Source: Saccoglossus kowalevskii
Lineage: Eukaryota > Hemichordata > Enteropneusta > Harrimaniidae
DNA length: 64,000 nucleotides
NCBI RefSeq assembly: GCF_000003605.2
Contig: NW_003109081.1
Coordinates: 597,419-661,418, forward strand
Direction of reading: 5' to 3'
Each line of letters opens with the position of its first letter. The first letter of the stretch is position 1. Made by a program: the position numbers and the translations under genes. The notes beneath the pieces are model-generated. The model did not search any database. It worked only from the letters and a program-made list of their open reading frames with translations, and had not been told where the DNA came from. Shown here piece after piece: positions 46,901-52,931 of this stretch.

Positions 46901-47403
46901 ATTCAGTCTAAAAACAGAAATTGGTTACTAAACAGTACATTCCAGTCTCCCATGTTCAAATGGGTCAATCAACAAGTAACCAGTTTGAGTTACCATGGTG
47001 ATAAAAAGTCACTGAATGTCTTAATCTTTGTGGGTTTTTTTTTCTGTAGGTAATTACACCAAACGGTAGTGTGCGGAATAACCATGTGGCTTTGCGACAG
47101 GTCAGTAACCATGTGAACCACAAACCATCACGAGGAGTAATACGCTCATTCCAGGAGAGGGAACAAGAACTGTCTGACCAGAGCAGCCAAGCATCAACAA
47201 TGAGTAATGGCAGCAAAAGCAACCATCGTGCGAAAACGAACATTCCCGCCCCAGGAACTTACCAGAGCGGTCACACGCTGACTGCGCAGGGAGTGACGGT
47301 ATTAGATGATAGCGAGCAGGATGATTTACGAGAAGCTATTATGTTAAAAAATAGTGGACTTGGTCTCTGGCTAATGGATGATGTACAAGCGACACAGCTT
47401 TAG
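13454..47403 (+). CDS. PCDH15: Protocadherin-15 ortholog, whole visible gene (37 exons, 5' end missing)
   Basis: Multi-exon gene reconstructed from open frames bounded by AG/GT sites with matching phases; about 1,660 codons are visible with the distal last exon. Recalled human PCDH15 aligns along the whole length: 'GTAGG' and 'LDRD' in EC1, 'NPDDP' and 'GPQFLPC' in EC2, 'YIGGVNEDA' in EC11, 'VADVPPTV' and 'FYAIDENGKP' in MAD12. Order: EC1-EC11, MAD12, one membrane helix, then a cytoplasmic tail. In vertebrates PCDH15 pairs with CDH23 in tip links and binds TMC/LHFPL5 channel parts; the Drosophila ortholog Cad99C acts in microvilli. Role here is inferred. The first visible exon starts inside EC1 (phase 1), so the start codon, signal peptide and promoter are not in view or not recognised. 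Exon 20 has one apparent extra base. Confidence 0.93.
14021..14191 (+). other. Small unrecognised coding-like ORF inside PCDH15 intron 1
   Basis: ATG at 14021 opens 56 codons to TAG at 14189: MKPNKTAISKLRRLDNSERC, then basic SCHKKQKQSFRRLLHALSTS. It is preceded in another frame by an ATG (13920) with 34 codons rich in Glu/Asp. GC and CpG content are above the surrounding intron. It is not part of PCDH15 by phase. It may be a decayed transposon protein or pseudogene; I do not recognise it. Confidence 0.3.
14666..14868. mobile_element. Palindromic MITE, copy 1
   Basis: Outer ends 'tactgtaaaatactttattt' and 'aaataaagtattttacagta' are near-perfect inverted repeats; inner sequence repeats 'cagtgaaaataaa'. 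Non-coding, about 200 bp. The second copy is at 19899-20110. Confidence 0.8.
15600..15990 (+). repeat. Decayed member of the 'gtccccg' hairpin-headed repeat family
   Basis: Shares 'cacctgtatctcaggcatac', 'aaacttcacaca' and the 'aagatggctgaatg...ccatttt' unit with 18981-19730 but lacks a clear hairpin head and tail. Non-coding. Confidence 0.5.
17321..21572 (+). CDS. PCDH15: PCDH15 exons 5-7: EC2
   Basis: Exons 17321-17419, 18648-18758 and 21420-21572, all phase 0. Residues run from LEDVGTIIF through YYIRPNPDDP to the LDYESKK strand, then TTTILTVTVQDGDDQGPQF. The last is the PCDH15-type EC2-3 linker (human VLDGDDLGPMF), followed by LPCIRVDN at the start of EC3. The intron between exons 6 and 7 is the longest in the ectodomain (2.66 kb), expanded by two hairpin-headed repeats and a MITE. 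Confidence 0.9.
18981..19730 (+). repeat. Hairpin-headed 'gtccccg' repeat, full copy
   Basis: Begins with a 33-bp hairpin (GTCCCCGTTCGGAC ... GTCCGAAAACGGGGAC) and ends 'gaacggggac' then 'cattgacaatgacttgt'. The interior carries repeated 'ggccgaatggcggccatttt' and 'atggattttgttcaaac' units. 'tagtattt' flanks both sides and may be a target duplication. The class is uncertain: non-autonomous DNA element or SINE-like. Confidence 0.65.
19899..20110. mobile_element. Palindromic MITE, copy 2
   Basis: 'tactgtggaatactttattt' at the left and 'aaataaagtattctacagta' at the right, with the same inner 'cactgaaaa' and 'gtatggaatttattttcact' segments as copy 1 but with the core inverted. Lies in the PCDH15 exon 6-7 intron. 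Confidence 0.8.
20279..21298 (+). repeat. Hairpin-headed 'gtccccg' repeat with internal tandem expansion
   Basis: Same hairpin head at 20279 and the tail 'ggggactgtgccatgcatgg'. Inside, a unit of about 120-150 bp ('gatctgattcaagatggc', 'atggcggccatttttgtgct', 'gattttgttcaaacttgg', 'ccttgatgcacat') occurs four to five times, so this copy is longer than the one at 18981. Confidence 0.65.
21673..22800 (+). CDS. PCDH15: PCDH15 exons 8-10: EC3 and start of EC4
   Basis: Exons 21673-21769 (ends phase 1), 22101-22213 and 22594-22800. They encode PIFAIDQDVN, the PPEYIDYFEIHPHTGNI strand pair and VDRG, then the canonical EC3-4 linker IDDVNDNKPVF. Human PCDH15 has ENNQSP at this point, so this linker is more canonical here. 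EC4 begins with SYSGFVKEN and ends this block at the DLDIDE calcium motif. The intron after exon 8 contains an inverted-repeat element copy. Confidence 0.9.
21775..22075 (-). mobile_element. Non-autonomous repeat, copy 2
   Basis: Intron copy of the 6810-7150 element in reverse orientation: 'ttacgcgcataagcgtcctc' at about 21860 and 'ttgaggtatcctcg' near 22040. It lies between PCDH15 exons 8 and 9. Confidence 0.55.
23155..23345 (-). pseudogene. Antisense C-terminal coding-like fragment with poly(A) signal
   Basis: On the minus strand a frame reads KNIYKFNKPPPDGGSGAENV, then an acidic tail ending ETDEDEA and a stop at 23199-23201; the AATAAA-type signal follows within 40 nt (23158-23167). No acceptor is visible at its upstream side. 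It may be the 3' end of a retrocopied mRNA. The source gene is not recognised. Confidence 0.3.
23487..24191 (+). CDS. PCDH15: PCDH15 exons 11-12: EC4 and start of EC5
   Basis: Exons 23487-23621 and 24027-24191, both phase 0. Exon 11 encodes GVSPQLEYKFIGADGWFSP and the GELDRE motif. Exon 12 ends EC4 with LLDENDNYPIF, a canonical calcium linker, then starts EC5 (NYRVMVKEDA). The following intron holds a LINE 3' fragment. Confidence 0.9.
24267..24720 (+). mobile_element. LINE 3' fragment with C-terminal zinc knuckle
   Basis: RRTVSKFRLSDHNLEIERGR, then in another frame RFCEKCHTNSVEDEQHFILD and CEFFDKERGEL. This is the C-terminal Cys/His knuckle of LINE ORF2 proteins, the same domain as at 61700-61900. 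One frame change lies between the two parts. The 3' region ends 'gtaataaagttattatgatt'. It lies in the intron between PCDH15 exons 12 and 13 and is unrelated to the gene. Confidence 0.75.
25111..25360 (+). repeat. 'Tttttctagaaaaa...gggcgctg' interspersed repeat, copy 1
   Basis: Begins 'gggtttttctagaaaaaaaa' and ends 'gcatgagggcgctgg'. The same borders occur at 32331-33030. Non-coding, directly upstream of PCDH15 exon 13. Confidence 0.5.
25417..26828 (+). CDS. PCDH15: PCDH15 exons 13-14: EC5 and the non-canonical EC5-6 linker
   Basis: Exon 13 (25417-25622, ends phase 2) begins LTASDEDLGDNG, the DxD/DxxxN calcium signature. Exon 14 (26696-26828) carries AFVTVDVIPSLNARKPVF. The expected DxNDN calcium motif is absent between EC5 and EC6. 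Human PCDH15 also lacks it here (LPPNNQSPPRF). EC6 then starts with NPFHASVSES. Frame and phases (2 to 1) are intact. Confidence 0.9.
27207..28957 (+). CDS. PCDH15: PCDH15 exons 15-17: EC6 and start of EC7
   Basis: Exons 27207-27289, 28019-28103 and 28832-28957. They encode ATDADGDTLHYNI, NRERQSLYILTVSATD and the canonical linker VLDINDNNPIF. Exon 17 has two possible donors 6 nt apart, at 28952 (gtgcag) and 28958 (gttggt). The later one restores GQVQ-AYD, matching human GQVKATD, and is preferred. The last EC6 segment aligns with human EC6 without large gaps. Confidence 0.87.
29518..29823 (+). CDS. PCDH15: PCDH15 exon 18: all of EC7 core and start of EC8
   Basis: A single 306-nt exon (102 codons, phase 0 to 0) starts exactly at the AYDLDEPN calcium motif, continues through ALDREQQSVYELVVTAQD and VLDENDHGPVF, and ends in EC8 at VPENVLENDF. 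It is the largest ectodomain exon and nearly one repeat long. The donor is cag/gtagtt. Confidence 0.9.
29940..30158 (+). CDS. PCDH15: PCDH15 exon 19: EC8
   Basis: The 219-nt exon (73 codons, phase 0 to 0) runs from ATDEDESAILNYNI through INSLTGSLSLLTTLDYE to VFIHVE, just before the DENDNPP linker, which is on exon 20. The DYETKENY motif is the usual strand F signature. Human EC8 has SLDYEAFPDQ at the same place. Confidence 0.92.
30419..32010 (+). CDS. PCDH15: PCDH15 exons 20-22: EC9, with an apparent frame disruption in exon 20
   Basis: Exon 20 is 30419-30539, exon 21 31432-31560 and exon 22 31895-32010. Exon 20 starts with DENDNPPVF and VYRGSVQEN. Its neighbours require phase 0 on both sides, but it is 121 nt long, so there is one surplus base near 30503-30507. 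Read straight through, TGA at 30509-30511 stops the protein. In the shifted frame it reads DDILANDGDN, the expected EC9 calcium strand, up to a good gtatgt donor. Exon 22 ends EC9 with ITDREREKPVF, a linker without the DxNDN motif, as in human EC9-10. Sequencing error, a true null allele and RNA-level correction are all possible; error is most likely. Confidence 0.87.
30610..31128 (+). repeat. 5'-lacking member of the 'gtccccg' family
   Basis: Enters at 'caccagtatctcagacagg' and ends with the family tail 'gggggacttgacattgacaa' then 'tgacttgtg'. Lies between PCDH15 exons 20 and 21. Confidence 0.6.
32331..33030 (+). repeat. 'Tttttctagaaaaa...gggcgctg' interspersed repeat, copy 2, split by a MITE
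   Basis: Left part starts 'agggatttttctagaaaaat'; right part is 'gggcaccagccgagagtatc' to 'gggcgctgcgcccctg'. The hAT-like MITE at 32588-32964 interrupts it. It ends 26 nt before PCDH15 exon 23. Confidence 0.5.
32588..32964. mobile_element. hAT-like MITE with 7-8 bp target duplication
   Basis: Inverted termini CCCGGGGGGTCTACTT (32588) and AAGTAGCCCCCCGGGG (ending 32964), flanked by 'taagagg' on both sides (32581-32587 and 32965-32971; an eighth base differs). The interior has no transposase. Termini and duplication length suggest a hAT-type mobiliser. Confidence 0.75.
33057..34414 (+). CDS. PCDH15: PCDH15 exons 23-25: EC10 with a furin-like site
   Basis: Exons 33057-33169, 33350-33502 and 34284-34414. 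EC10 reads EEQPAGTPVMEI, DYHIVSGSGN, TTEVLDREVTASYILIIEA, then an acidic and basic loop DAESGKRKKRS, and closes with the canonical LEDINDNPPMF linker. KRKKRS matches the furin consensus R-X-K/R-R; human PCDH15 has a shorter loop without it. EC11 starts SKYIGGVNEDA, nearly as in human. Exon 25 has two candidate donors 6 nt apart (34409 gtatgg, 34415 gtgagt). The second is stronger and keeps the human spacing. The intron before exon 23 holds a nested repeat pair. Confidence 0.9.
34021..34049. other. Perfect 12-bp stem-loop
   Basis: CACCGTCCCTCA and TGAGGGACGGTG flank the 5-nt loop ACACC, between PCDH15 exons 24 and 25. It stands out because the surrounding intron is AT-rich. No known RNA family is recognised. 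Confidence 0.5.
35049..35282 (+). CDS. PCDH15: PCDH15 exon 26: EC11
   Basis: The 234-nt exon (78 codons, phase 0 to 0) starts VLDADEGPSGEANYSI, followed by ASYFQIDRTTGLIETTVA and YEFTVVAEDNPFG, and ends AQAEVS. Human EC11 has FVVETYTGLIKTA and FQVIATDDYG at the same positions. This is the last cadherin repeat before MAD12. Confidence 0.9.
35876..36042. mobile_element. Short MITE with GGGAGTCGTCACCTACGCATGC termini
   Basis: Left end 'ttttaaagcgggggagtcgt' and right end 'gacgacactcccactttaaa' are inverted repeats, each followed inward by 'cacctacgcatgc' or its complement. About 165 bp. A partial relative sits near 43480-43512 ('gcgtaggtgacgaccc'). Confidence 0.7.
36190..37346 (+). CDS. PCDH15: PCDH15 exons 27-28: MAD12 domain and transmembrane helix
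   Basis: Exon 27 (36190-36437) begins ISVINKDNKVVLVADVPP, then VLEKVGSRQYGDDY and DILFYAIDENGKPMSREE. Human has VVNQLDMQVIVSNVPP, VESIGARRHGDAF and LTVYAIDPQTN. This is the membrane-adjacent ferredoxin-like MAD12 domain that closes the tip-link dimer. Exon 28 (37140-37346) continues with LPGKVVTVRPPETAI (human GGRILEIRTPEAV). The hydrophobic span ALISLACILFVLSFIAIIVI follows (about 37267-37338), then WCSWKQ. The donor is ca/gtatgt, phase 2. A DNA element sits in the intron before exon 27. Confidence 0.93.
38340..38429 (+). CDS. PCDH15: PCDH15 exon 29: cytoplasmic juxtamembrane segment
   Basis: The 90-nt exon (enters with 1 nt, leaves with 2) encodes QREAERERNARLYLPMYTD and VTANNRNHTSE. It is rich in Arg and Glu. 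Human PCDH15 has [20 protein letters not shown] just after the membrane, so position and character agree. Acceptor is 'tttttag', donor gtaagt. Confidence 0.85.
39192..39218 (+). CDS. PCDH15: PCDH15 microexon 30 (27 nt)
   Basis: An AG/GTAAG-bounded 27-nt segment between 'acatacag' and 'gtaagt' encodes SHVRMPEP with split codons on both sides (1-in, 2-out). Its length is a multiple of three, so it can be skipped without frame loss. Support is splice-site quality plus exact phase fit with neighbours; no homology is recognised. Confidence 0.65.
39512..39656 (+). mobile_element. MITE with AATCTGTATTAGAAG termini, copy 1
   Basis: 'caatctgtattagaagaagc' at the left and 'ggcttctaatacagatttta' at the right are inverted repeats. 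Interior shares 'attaaaatg' and 'caaaagaattggtgcg' segments with 42161-42344. Confidence 0.7.
41052..41090 (+). CDS. PCDH15: PCDH15 microexon 31 (39 nt)
   Basis: The segment between 'ccttgcag' and 'gtaagt' encodes PNPVYFDDQGVQ with split codons (1-in, 2-out). It is a symmetric cassette exon candidate. NPVYFDD resembles a tyrosine-containing tail motif, but I assign no function. A 21-bp tandem repeat starts 46 nt downstream. Confidence 0.7.
41136..41219 (+). repeat. 21-bp tandem repeat, four copies, with TAGAGGGCG core
   Basis: Units of 'ctatagagggcgtaatctcg' type repeat four times with one or two changes. Non-coding; 46 nt after microexon 31. Confidence 0.9.
41360..41377 (+). CDS. PCDH15: PCDH15 microexon 32 (18 nt)
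   Basis: An 18-nt segment between 'tccctcag' and 'gtaagt' encodes DELYA plus split codons. It has the same 1-in, 2-out phase as exons 30 and 31. It is very short, so the call rests on the strong donor and phase match. If real, it is a six-codon cassette. Confidence 0.6.
42161..42344 (+). mobile_element. MITE with AATCTGTATTAGAAG termini, copy 2
   Basis: Ends 'tactgtaaaatctgtattag' and 'ctaatacagattttacggta'. Same family as 39512-39656; the outer 'tactgtaaaat' matches the MITE at 14666, so the two families may be related. Confidence 0.7.
42582..42618 (+). CDS. PCDH15: PCDH15 exon 33
   Basis: The 37-nt exon (1-in, phase 0 out) encodes GEPNFFKAYEAQ between 'tttttcag' and 'gtaggt'. It joins the phase-split chain of small exons to the phase-0 exon 34. 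Confidence 0.72.
43633..43736 (+). CDS. PCDH15: PCDH15 exon 34: acidic cytoplasmic segment
   Basis: The 104-nt exon encodes EFTMDFFADTSEIGQGEEF and LEVDPEDGVVAPVA. It is strongly acidic. Acceptor 'acttaacag', donor gtaagc, ending phase 2. The intron after it carries the 37/42/44-bp minisatellite. No domain is recognised. Confidence 0.8.
43922..44853 (+). repeat. Minisatellite of 37, 42 and 44 bp units, about 22 copies
   Basis: Units start 'gaattcaggcattaatgggt' and differ by 'tatagtgggtgg' (42 bp), 'tatatagtgggtgg' (44 bp) or 'tatatagtgagtgaaatg' (37 bp). The three unit types alternate in recurring blocks (42-44-42-37), so multi-unit blocks have been copied. It fills most of the intron between PCDH15 exons 34 and 35. 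Confidence 0.95.
45028..45268 (+). CDS. PCDH15: PCDH15 exon 35: Asp/Ser-rich cytoplasmic segment
   Basis: The 241-nt exon (1-in, phase 0 out) encodes MSLEPISEHTEPSNNGSLDR, then FDEDSDDDDIKKPPIDEEVE and SSDDK. It is a low-complexity acidic run with Ser/Asp sites typical of CK2 targets. Donor is aag/gtagaa. Its phase-0 end can join either of the two last exons. Confidence 0.85.
45359..45600 (+). repeat. About 60-bp tandem repeat with 'gatgtcatct' core, 3-4 copies
   Basis: Units contain 'tcatcattttgaggggttgg', 'tgatgtcatct' and 'cctgtgcac'. Related pieces recur at 46185-46275, on the other side of alternative exon 36a. Non-coding. Confidence 0.75.
45951..46181 (+). CDS. PCDH15: PCDH15 alternative last exon 36a (proximal)
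   Basis: Acceptor 'tttccgcag' in phase 0, then 76 codons to TGA at 46179-46181. It is basic and Ser-rich: SLRRKSSLSPSSKRVHFDPF, then KNMRKKGICTASSKCAKKI. No in-phase donor could join it to 47050, and AATAAA lies 140 nt downstream at 46322. I read it as a terminal exon that competes with exon 36b. The protein would end KKI, without a PDZ ligand. Alternative: an unspliced intron read-through; transcripts would decide. Confidence 0.6.
   Translation: MTGNGEIPTVVSSLQRHAPPISSLRRKSSLSPSSKRVHFDPFQKDAVCNSADKMNTIKNMRKKGICTASSKCAKKI
46322..46327 (+). terminator. Candidate poly(A) signal for the short PCDH15 isoform
   Basis: AATAAA 140 nt after the exon 36a stop. With the phase-0 acceptor at 45951 it would complete an alternative 3' end upstream of exon 36b. 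Confidence 0.5.
47050..47403 (+). CDS. PCDH15: PCDH15 last exon 36b (distal) ending in a PDZ ligand
   Basis: Acceptor 'ttttctgtag' in phase 0 and 117 codons to TAG at 47401-47403. It begins VITPNGSVRNNHVALRQVS, is rich in Ser and Asn, and ends LWLMDDVQATQL. The last residues T-Q-L fit a class I PDZ ligand (S/T-X-hydrophobic). Human PCDH15-CD isoforms also end in class I ligands, for example STSL, which bind harmonin-type scaffolds. Codon content is clearly coding compared with the AT-rich flanks. AATAAA hexamers follow at 47768 and 47779. Confidence 0.85.
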   Translation, partial: VITPNGSVRNNHVALRQVSNHVNHKPSRGVIRSFQEREQELSDQSSQASTMSNGSKSNHRAKTNIPAPGTYQSGHTLTAQGVTVLDDSEQDDLREAIMLKNSGLGLWLMDDVQATQL

Positions 47404-50400
47404 CTAGGACTACATTGCCATCATCATTATTCCGTCCCTCCCAAACAAAATACTTTTACCTGTCCCTCTATGAATTGCATCAAATGGATTGGTGATACAC
47501 CTCTTATCATCAATGGTTTGTTCCTGATTGAAGTCAAGTGTGTTACCTCCTCTTGTATAAATGCCCTGTTGTCATGGTTACCTGTACCTAATTTAGTGTT
47601 TGGTATCCGGATACAACTAGTTTCCTAAAGTGTCCTTTGCAGTTTATTTTTAAAGTAAACTTATTTTAAAGAAAATATTTTATAAATGTCATTGCTGGTA
47701 TACTTGGTGGGATAGCAGTATTTGTTTTTTTAATATTTAACTCAAATTATTGTTTCAAAGCAAAATGAATAAATTCATAATAAATATATATATATTACAT
47801 TTTTGAAGTTGCAACTGCAACAAACTTACTGGCGTTGATGGAAACGTTCAAGCAAAGAAATTAGAAGATTTACATTTAGTGTCAGCTTTTCCTACATTTT
47901 GTCCTACGTTTTTATGAAAACATTTTGAGAAAAAAAATGTACATATCTTTCGCAAATACATGAATTATTTTAGATTACTTAGTTAGAGTTTCTTTTGCCA
48001 ATAGTACTAGAAATGAACTATTATTCTATAAAAATATTCCTGTCATTTACATAAGTCTGTGTATACTTATTGTCCTGTTGTTTTTTCTCTTTTCTTTCAT
48101 ATTTCTAGTCAAAGCAATGAATCACCGTTTTGGATCTTGTTGATGGATACAATTTTAGGAAAATGTTTCTCCACTTTCTTTACAGATTGAGAAAGGCAAC
48201 ATTTTACCTTTACATTGTCATTCTGTGATATTTCATTAATATGTTCCCTTCTTTCAAATTTAATCAATTTTTTTGCCAAAATAATTGAGTTGAAGAAAAA
48301 TCGAAAATTTGTGAATCTAATTTTTTGAGTGAAATGCTAGTGAAAGGGTCAAAATGAAGAAACTGAAACCTGCGATTGTGCAAATTCAAAAATAATAATC
48401 AGGATTCTGAAATGAATTTTATCCCCAGTAATGTGATCACCGAGAAGTACTGTTCACTATCAATCTGTAAATTACTAAGCGAGACTTAGTATTTTTTATA
48501 CTTTTTATGTTGACTAGGTCCACCAGCCAGGTTATAATTGAAAAAAAAAAATGGAAAATAATGATTTATATGAGAATAGTTGCCTGATGTTGCCCACATT
48601 GAAATCTGACCACATCGATGCGTAAATAGCTTGTCTTGACTGGTCATCAGCATGGACAATAAATTATCAAGTGATGTCTTGAATCTTGAGAGCTATTGTT
48701 CCAATAGCTGCATTATCACTGCCGATTGTTGTAAATTTTTGAAAACTTGTATTTATCAAAATTTAATTTCATTTCTTTGCAGAATGCTGAGTTGTCTGGA
48801 TATTTTATTTTAAAAAAAATGTGATAATTATTTAAACAGATTGTATCAAAGAGATATATATCAATAATGAACAATATGCAAAGGTTTTTTGAAAGTGCCT
48901 TCATTTTATGTAGTGTTCCCATCATGCTTTGCATGCACCCACTGAGCATGCTCAATGCATTGCCTTGTGGGATTACAATACAAGACTGTCTTTGATTGAA
49001 TTTGCTATCCTGTTCTGCACCCCCTCACCTCCAATTTGTCCAATATACTGTATAATGATAGTGCATCTGTTCAGTTTGTCCAAAATCAGCTGAGTCGTGG
49101 TTTATAACGTGCCATGTAAGCTCTTTTCTGAACTCCGGAAACAGGGTAAATACTCGACACAATGGTTTGGCAAAAGTGTAAAATGAAAATAATTTTACCG
49201 ATATATTTGCAAGTCTCTGTGATTAAATGAGGAGTTGTTACTTATCAATATCTTAAATTGGCATGTACTATTACCTGAATAGTCAGTCATCTGTGTGATA
49301 TGTTTGCATTTCTTTACATTGTGTATTTTCAGTCAAAATATGGTATGAATTACATTTCCAAAGTTTGCTGTTTTTGTCTGATGGAGGGAGTAAAAAAAAA
49401 AGTCCAAAGTCTCAAACGATTTTGAGATTCAACAAACTAAATAGGCTGAGTTGCAAGATAGAATGTAATGAACTAATGAAGAGATGTAGGGTTGTTTCTA
49501 AGTAAAATATAACTTGTTTCTGGTGAAGAAAAAGAAAGAAAAAATGTCTTTGTTACTTTTAGACCTATGAACATAGGACAAGGATTTTTAAAAATATAGA
49601 TAAAATTTTGCAGGAGTTGCCCAGTTCAGCTTGTGCTGGCTTGGGGAAAATAAATTGAAAAATAGGGTTTTGATTCAAATGATCTAAATACTGTAGCAGA
49701 AAGTTCATGTTCATGCGACTTGTTTTCTCCATTAAATTCATTAATTTTGGGCAAACTAATCCAAAATCAGTGTTTTAAAAATTTGATGAACAATTGTTGG
49801 AAGTTGAGCGCCCTCGAGTATATGAGCATGATGCAACTAAAATCAGTGAACATTGGGAGGGGTGCCACCACTCTGTGGAACAGCACCATGAAAAAAAACA
49901 CATCTGTCACTGCCTTCACATGTATTTATGTTGAAATAAAGTATAAAATATTTTTTCTCACAACAATGTATGTTGATTTAGTATTTGAGAGTGTTTCTCT
50001 AATGTGGCGATGGTTATGATAAAGGTTTTGTGTGTGTGTGGAGTTGTAGAAATCTAATATGTAATCTATTAACTTGAATATAAATTTAAGGAAGTCTACT
50101 CCAATAGTACAACCAAATTATCCAGCCATAAATTATGTTTGCAAATTTGTATTTTACCTTGCCCAATCAGTAGTTGACAGGAAAGGTTTGTCGTCGCCTC
50201 TGACGTCAACTTTAATATTTTGGTCACAATAACTCAAGCTGTCTTTATCCAATCATTTTCAAATTTGAATATATATTGCATCAATTCAAAATGGGAAATA
50301 TAATTTGAATACCATGTCCATCATATTTGATGTAAAACATTACTGTATGTGATAACATTAATATTAAAACGCGGTAGTCGTCTCGCCACGCACGCACAAG

Positions 50401-50838
50401 ATATATGGGTCTCATATAAACAAAGATGGTGACTTTGACAATTGCGCAGTTCAACGAGTACGAACTGAGACATTTCCAAGTTTTAATTAGATGATTGGAA
50501 GGTGTCACCGGTGGTATTCAATGCAAGTCGCGTTCAGGTCCAACCCCCATACTTGTGATTTCCATTTGAAGAGTGCATTGGATTGTGGGAAAATCAATGT
50601 TATCAACACAAACATACTTGTAACATTGTCTGTCTTGAAAGAACGTAATGTCACTAACACATTGCTGTATGTGTTAAACATTAGTACCAAATTTTTACAT
50701 GTAACATTGTCTGTTGTGAAAGAATGTAATGTTACTCGTAGTTTGTATTAACGCATTTATTTGAATAAACTTATCATTAGGAGTCATTTTGAAGATACAC
50801 AGGCCAATTTTAAAATATCTATATACTGTTATTAGTAG
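47404..50838. other. PCDH15 3' UTR and intergenic DNA
   Basis: After the poly(A) signals near 47.78 kb I see no further exon or repeat boundary that I can support. Open frames are short and AT-driven. A moderately CpG-rich patch at about 50370-50560 may be a decayed repeat or an unrecognised exon. Confidence 0.5.
47768..47784 (+). terminator. Candidate poly(A) signals for the long PCDH15 isoform
   Basis: Two AATAAA hexamers at 47768-47773 and 47779-47784, about 370 nt beyond the distal stop codon, followed by a TA-rich run. Confidence 0.55.
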
Positions 50839-51535
50839 ACTGGCGCAGTCGGGGCGATTAATTTGTTTTTGTAGTTCAAATAAAATACAAAACATCGCGA
50901 AATGGAGGTGTTGGCGCGAAATCCTCTGTAACTGTGAAATCACCCCGACTGGTTTATTCTGCATGGCCCTCTATCGACACTGCGGGAACCCGTCGATTTT
51001 TCAACAGGTAATTATGNNNNNNNNNNNNNNNNNNNNNNNNNNNNNNNNNNNNNNNNNNNNNNNNNNNNNNNNNNNNNNNNNNNNNNNNNNNNNNNNNNNN
51101 NNNNNNNNNNNNNNNNNNNNNNNNNNNNNNNNNNNNNNNNNNNNNNNNNNNNNNNNNNNNNNNNNNNNNNNNNNNNNNNNNNNNNNNNNNNNNNNNNNNN
51201 NNNNNNNNNNNNNNNNNNNNNNNNNNNNNNNTGGTTCGTAGCAGCCGATTTTTGTTTAATTCAACGACTAGTACGAGTTACTTTTTTACAAATTGTGATG
51301 AATTGGAAACGACGATAAGACAAACTCGAATTTGCCGCCATGTTATGTCTGCAGTGTGACCTTTACCATGTACACCTCATTTAACACGTGTTTCCGCGCC
51401 CACCTGTGGGCATCATGAATATTTAATAGCAATGAATTTCCTGCAGAATAAACCAGTCGCGCTAACACCTCCATTTCGCGATTTTTTTTTTATTTAAACT
51501 ACAAAAAACAAATTAATCGCCCCGACTGCGCCAGT
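50839..51535. mobile_element. Inverted-repeat DNA element spanning an assembly gap
   Basis: Left arm 'actggcgcagtcggggcgat' onward (50839-50966) and right arm ending 'cgccccgactgcgccagt' (51443-51535) are inverted copies of about 90-120 bp, both with 'cgaaatggaggtgtt' (or its complement) and 'ggtttattctgca'. The gap of 215 N (51017-51231) lies inside. A strong palindrome often breaks assembly. No protein is visible. Confidence 0.75.
51017..51231. other. Assembly gap (215 N)
   Basis: Run of N inside the inverted-repeat element at 50839-51535. True length unknown. Confidence 0.99.
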
Positions 51536-52088
51536 TTATGTTATTGGCTGAAAACAAAATTGCAAGCTATACAGTGAGAGAAAATGCCTGCAATGTGTTG
51601 CAGGATAAAAAAAAGAACTTAAATCTTATCCAATTAGTAAAATAATGTCCATAATTGCATTCTGCTGATCCACTTCAGACAATCCGATCATGAAAAAGGG
51701 TGACTTTGACGAGATTTGTTGCCGTGAAACCAGTTTCGACTATTGGCAATGTTATATTTTGGCATGTGTTTTTGTATGTATATTGATAAAATTTCACTTA
51801 AAATTGTTCTTTTAGTTACAATAAGAAGTTTTATCTGATCATGTAGCCTTTAGAAATAGTATCAATTATAATACAATATCAACCACTTTTCAAATATGAA
51901 GTTAGACATAAAGTAGTGCACGGAATTAATGCATTTATACTACTGATAATATCAACCAGATGCTCTCCAGGAACTCAGTATGTTATTTTCATTTTCTCTG
52001 CCAAAAAAATTGATTTGTACTTTTCCCGAATTTTTGCGTTCCTGAAGTTGATACTAACAGTACATGTAATATTAATTGAGAAACATGA

Positions 52089-52092
52089 ACAT

Positions 52093-52124
<32 letters not shown>

Positions 52125-52126
52125 AA
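52089..52126. repeat. (TA)n-(CA)n microsatellite
   Basis: A run of TA repeats passes into CA repeats at about 52115. Simple sequence only. Confidence 0.9.
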
Positions 52127-52931
52127 ATGTATTTCAACACAAGTACGACATGGTTGTCTGGGTTTTCTTTCCTGATTTTCTTCGCAATGTGGGATTTGTA
52201 TAATTATTGTTTTCCCTCAAGGAGAAAACAAGCTGAAGGACCATGAAGCTAAATAGCAGTTCCATGCTTTGACTGGGTGAAAGAAAATATTTATAAGCCT
52301 AAAATAAAACCTAATATTACACCTCTTTGTGTATTTGATAATTTTACATATGTTTGTCATGGCAGTTTGTTTGTAAATATCTAGAAAAATCTCGTCTTTC
52401 GTTAATAATTTCGATCGTTTGGAATGTCTGTCGTCTGTGTCCCAATAATTTGTTTGGAATATCGATCCCCTTTGGTTTCTCCATACTGAGTTTAGAACGA
52501 GCGTCGGTCCCGACGTCTGGCATTTAACACAATCAGCCGAGACAGGACAAACATTGACCTTAATTCCTGGGGATCATGTCCCATAATTTGTGGGCTGACA
52601 AGTATTATTATTATATACATTTTATTTTACATCGCGCAACTACAACAGAGCTAGAGTTGTTCCTGTGAAACAACCGCCTTGAAGTTGATGCAACTTCAAC
52701 TAGCCATTTCTTACCTTGAAATAAAAAAAAATAATAATTCGAAGAACATCGAAAAATATATTAATAATCATTCTTAGCATTCGCTAGTTTCATTTTGTTC
52801 TAATCTATACAATCCACGAGTTTTTCAACATTTGCTGGCTATAAAAAAAGTTGAACATGTGAGTGTGGTTTTCTTGCAGAGTCCTGTAGTTGCACGACAC
52901 ATTAATTATAAATGATCATTTTTTTTTATAG

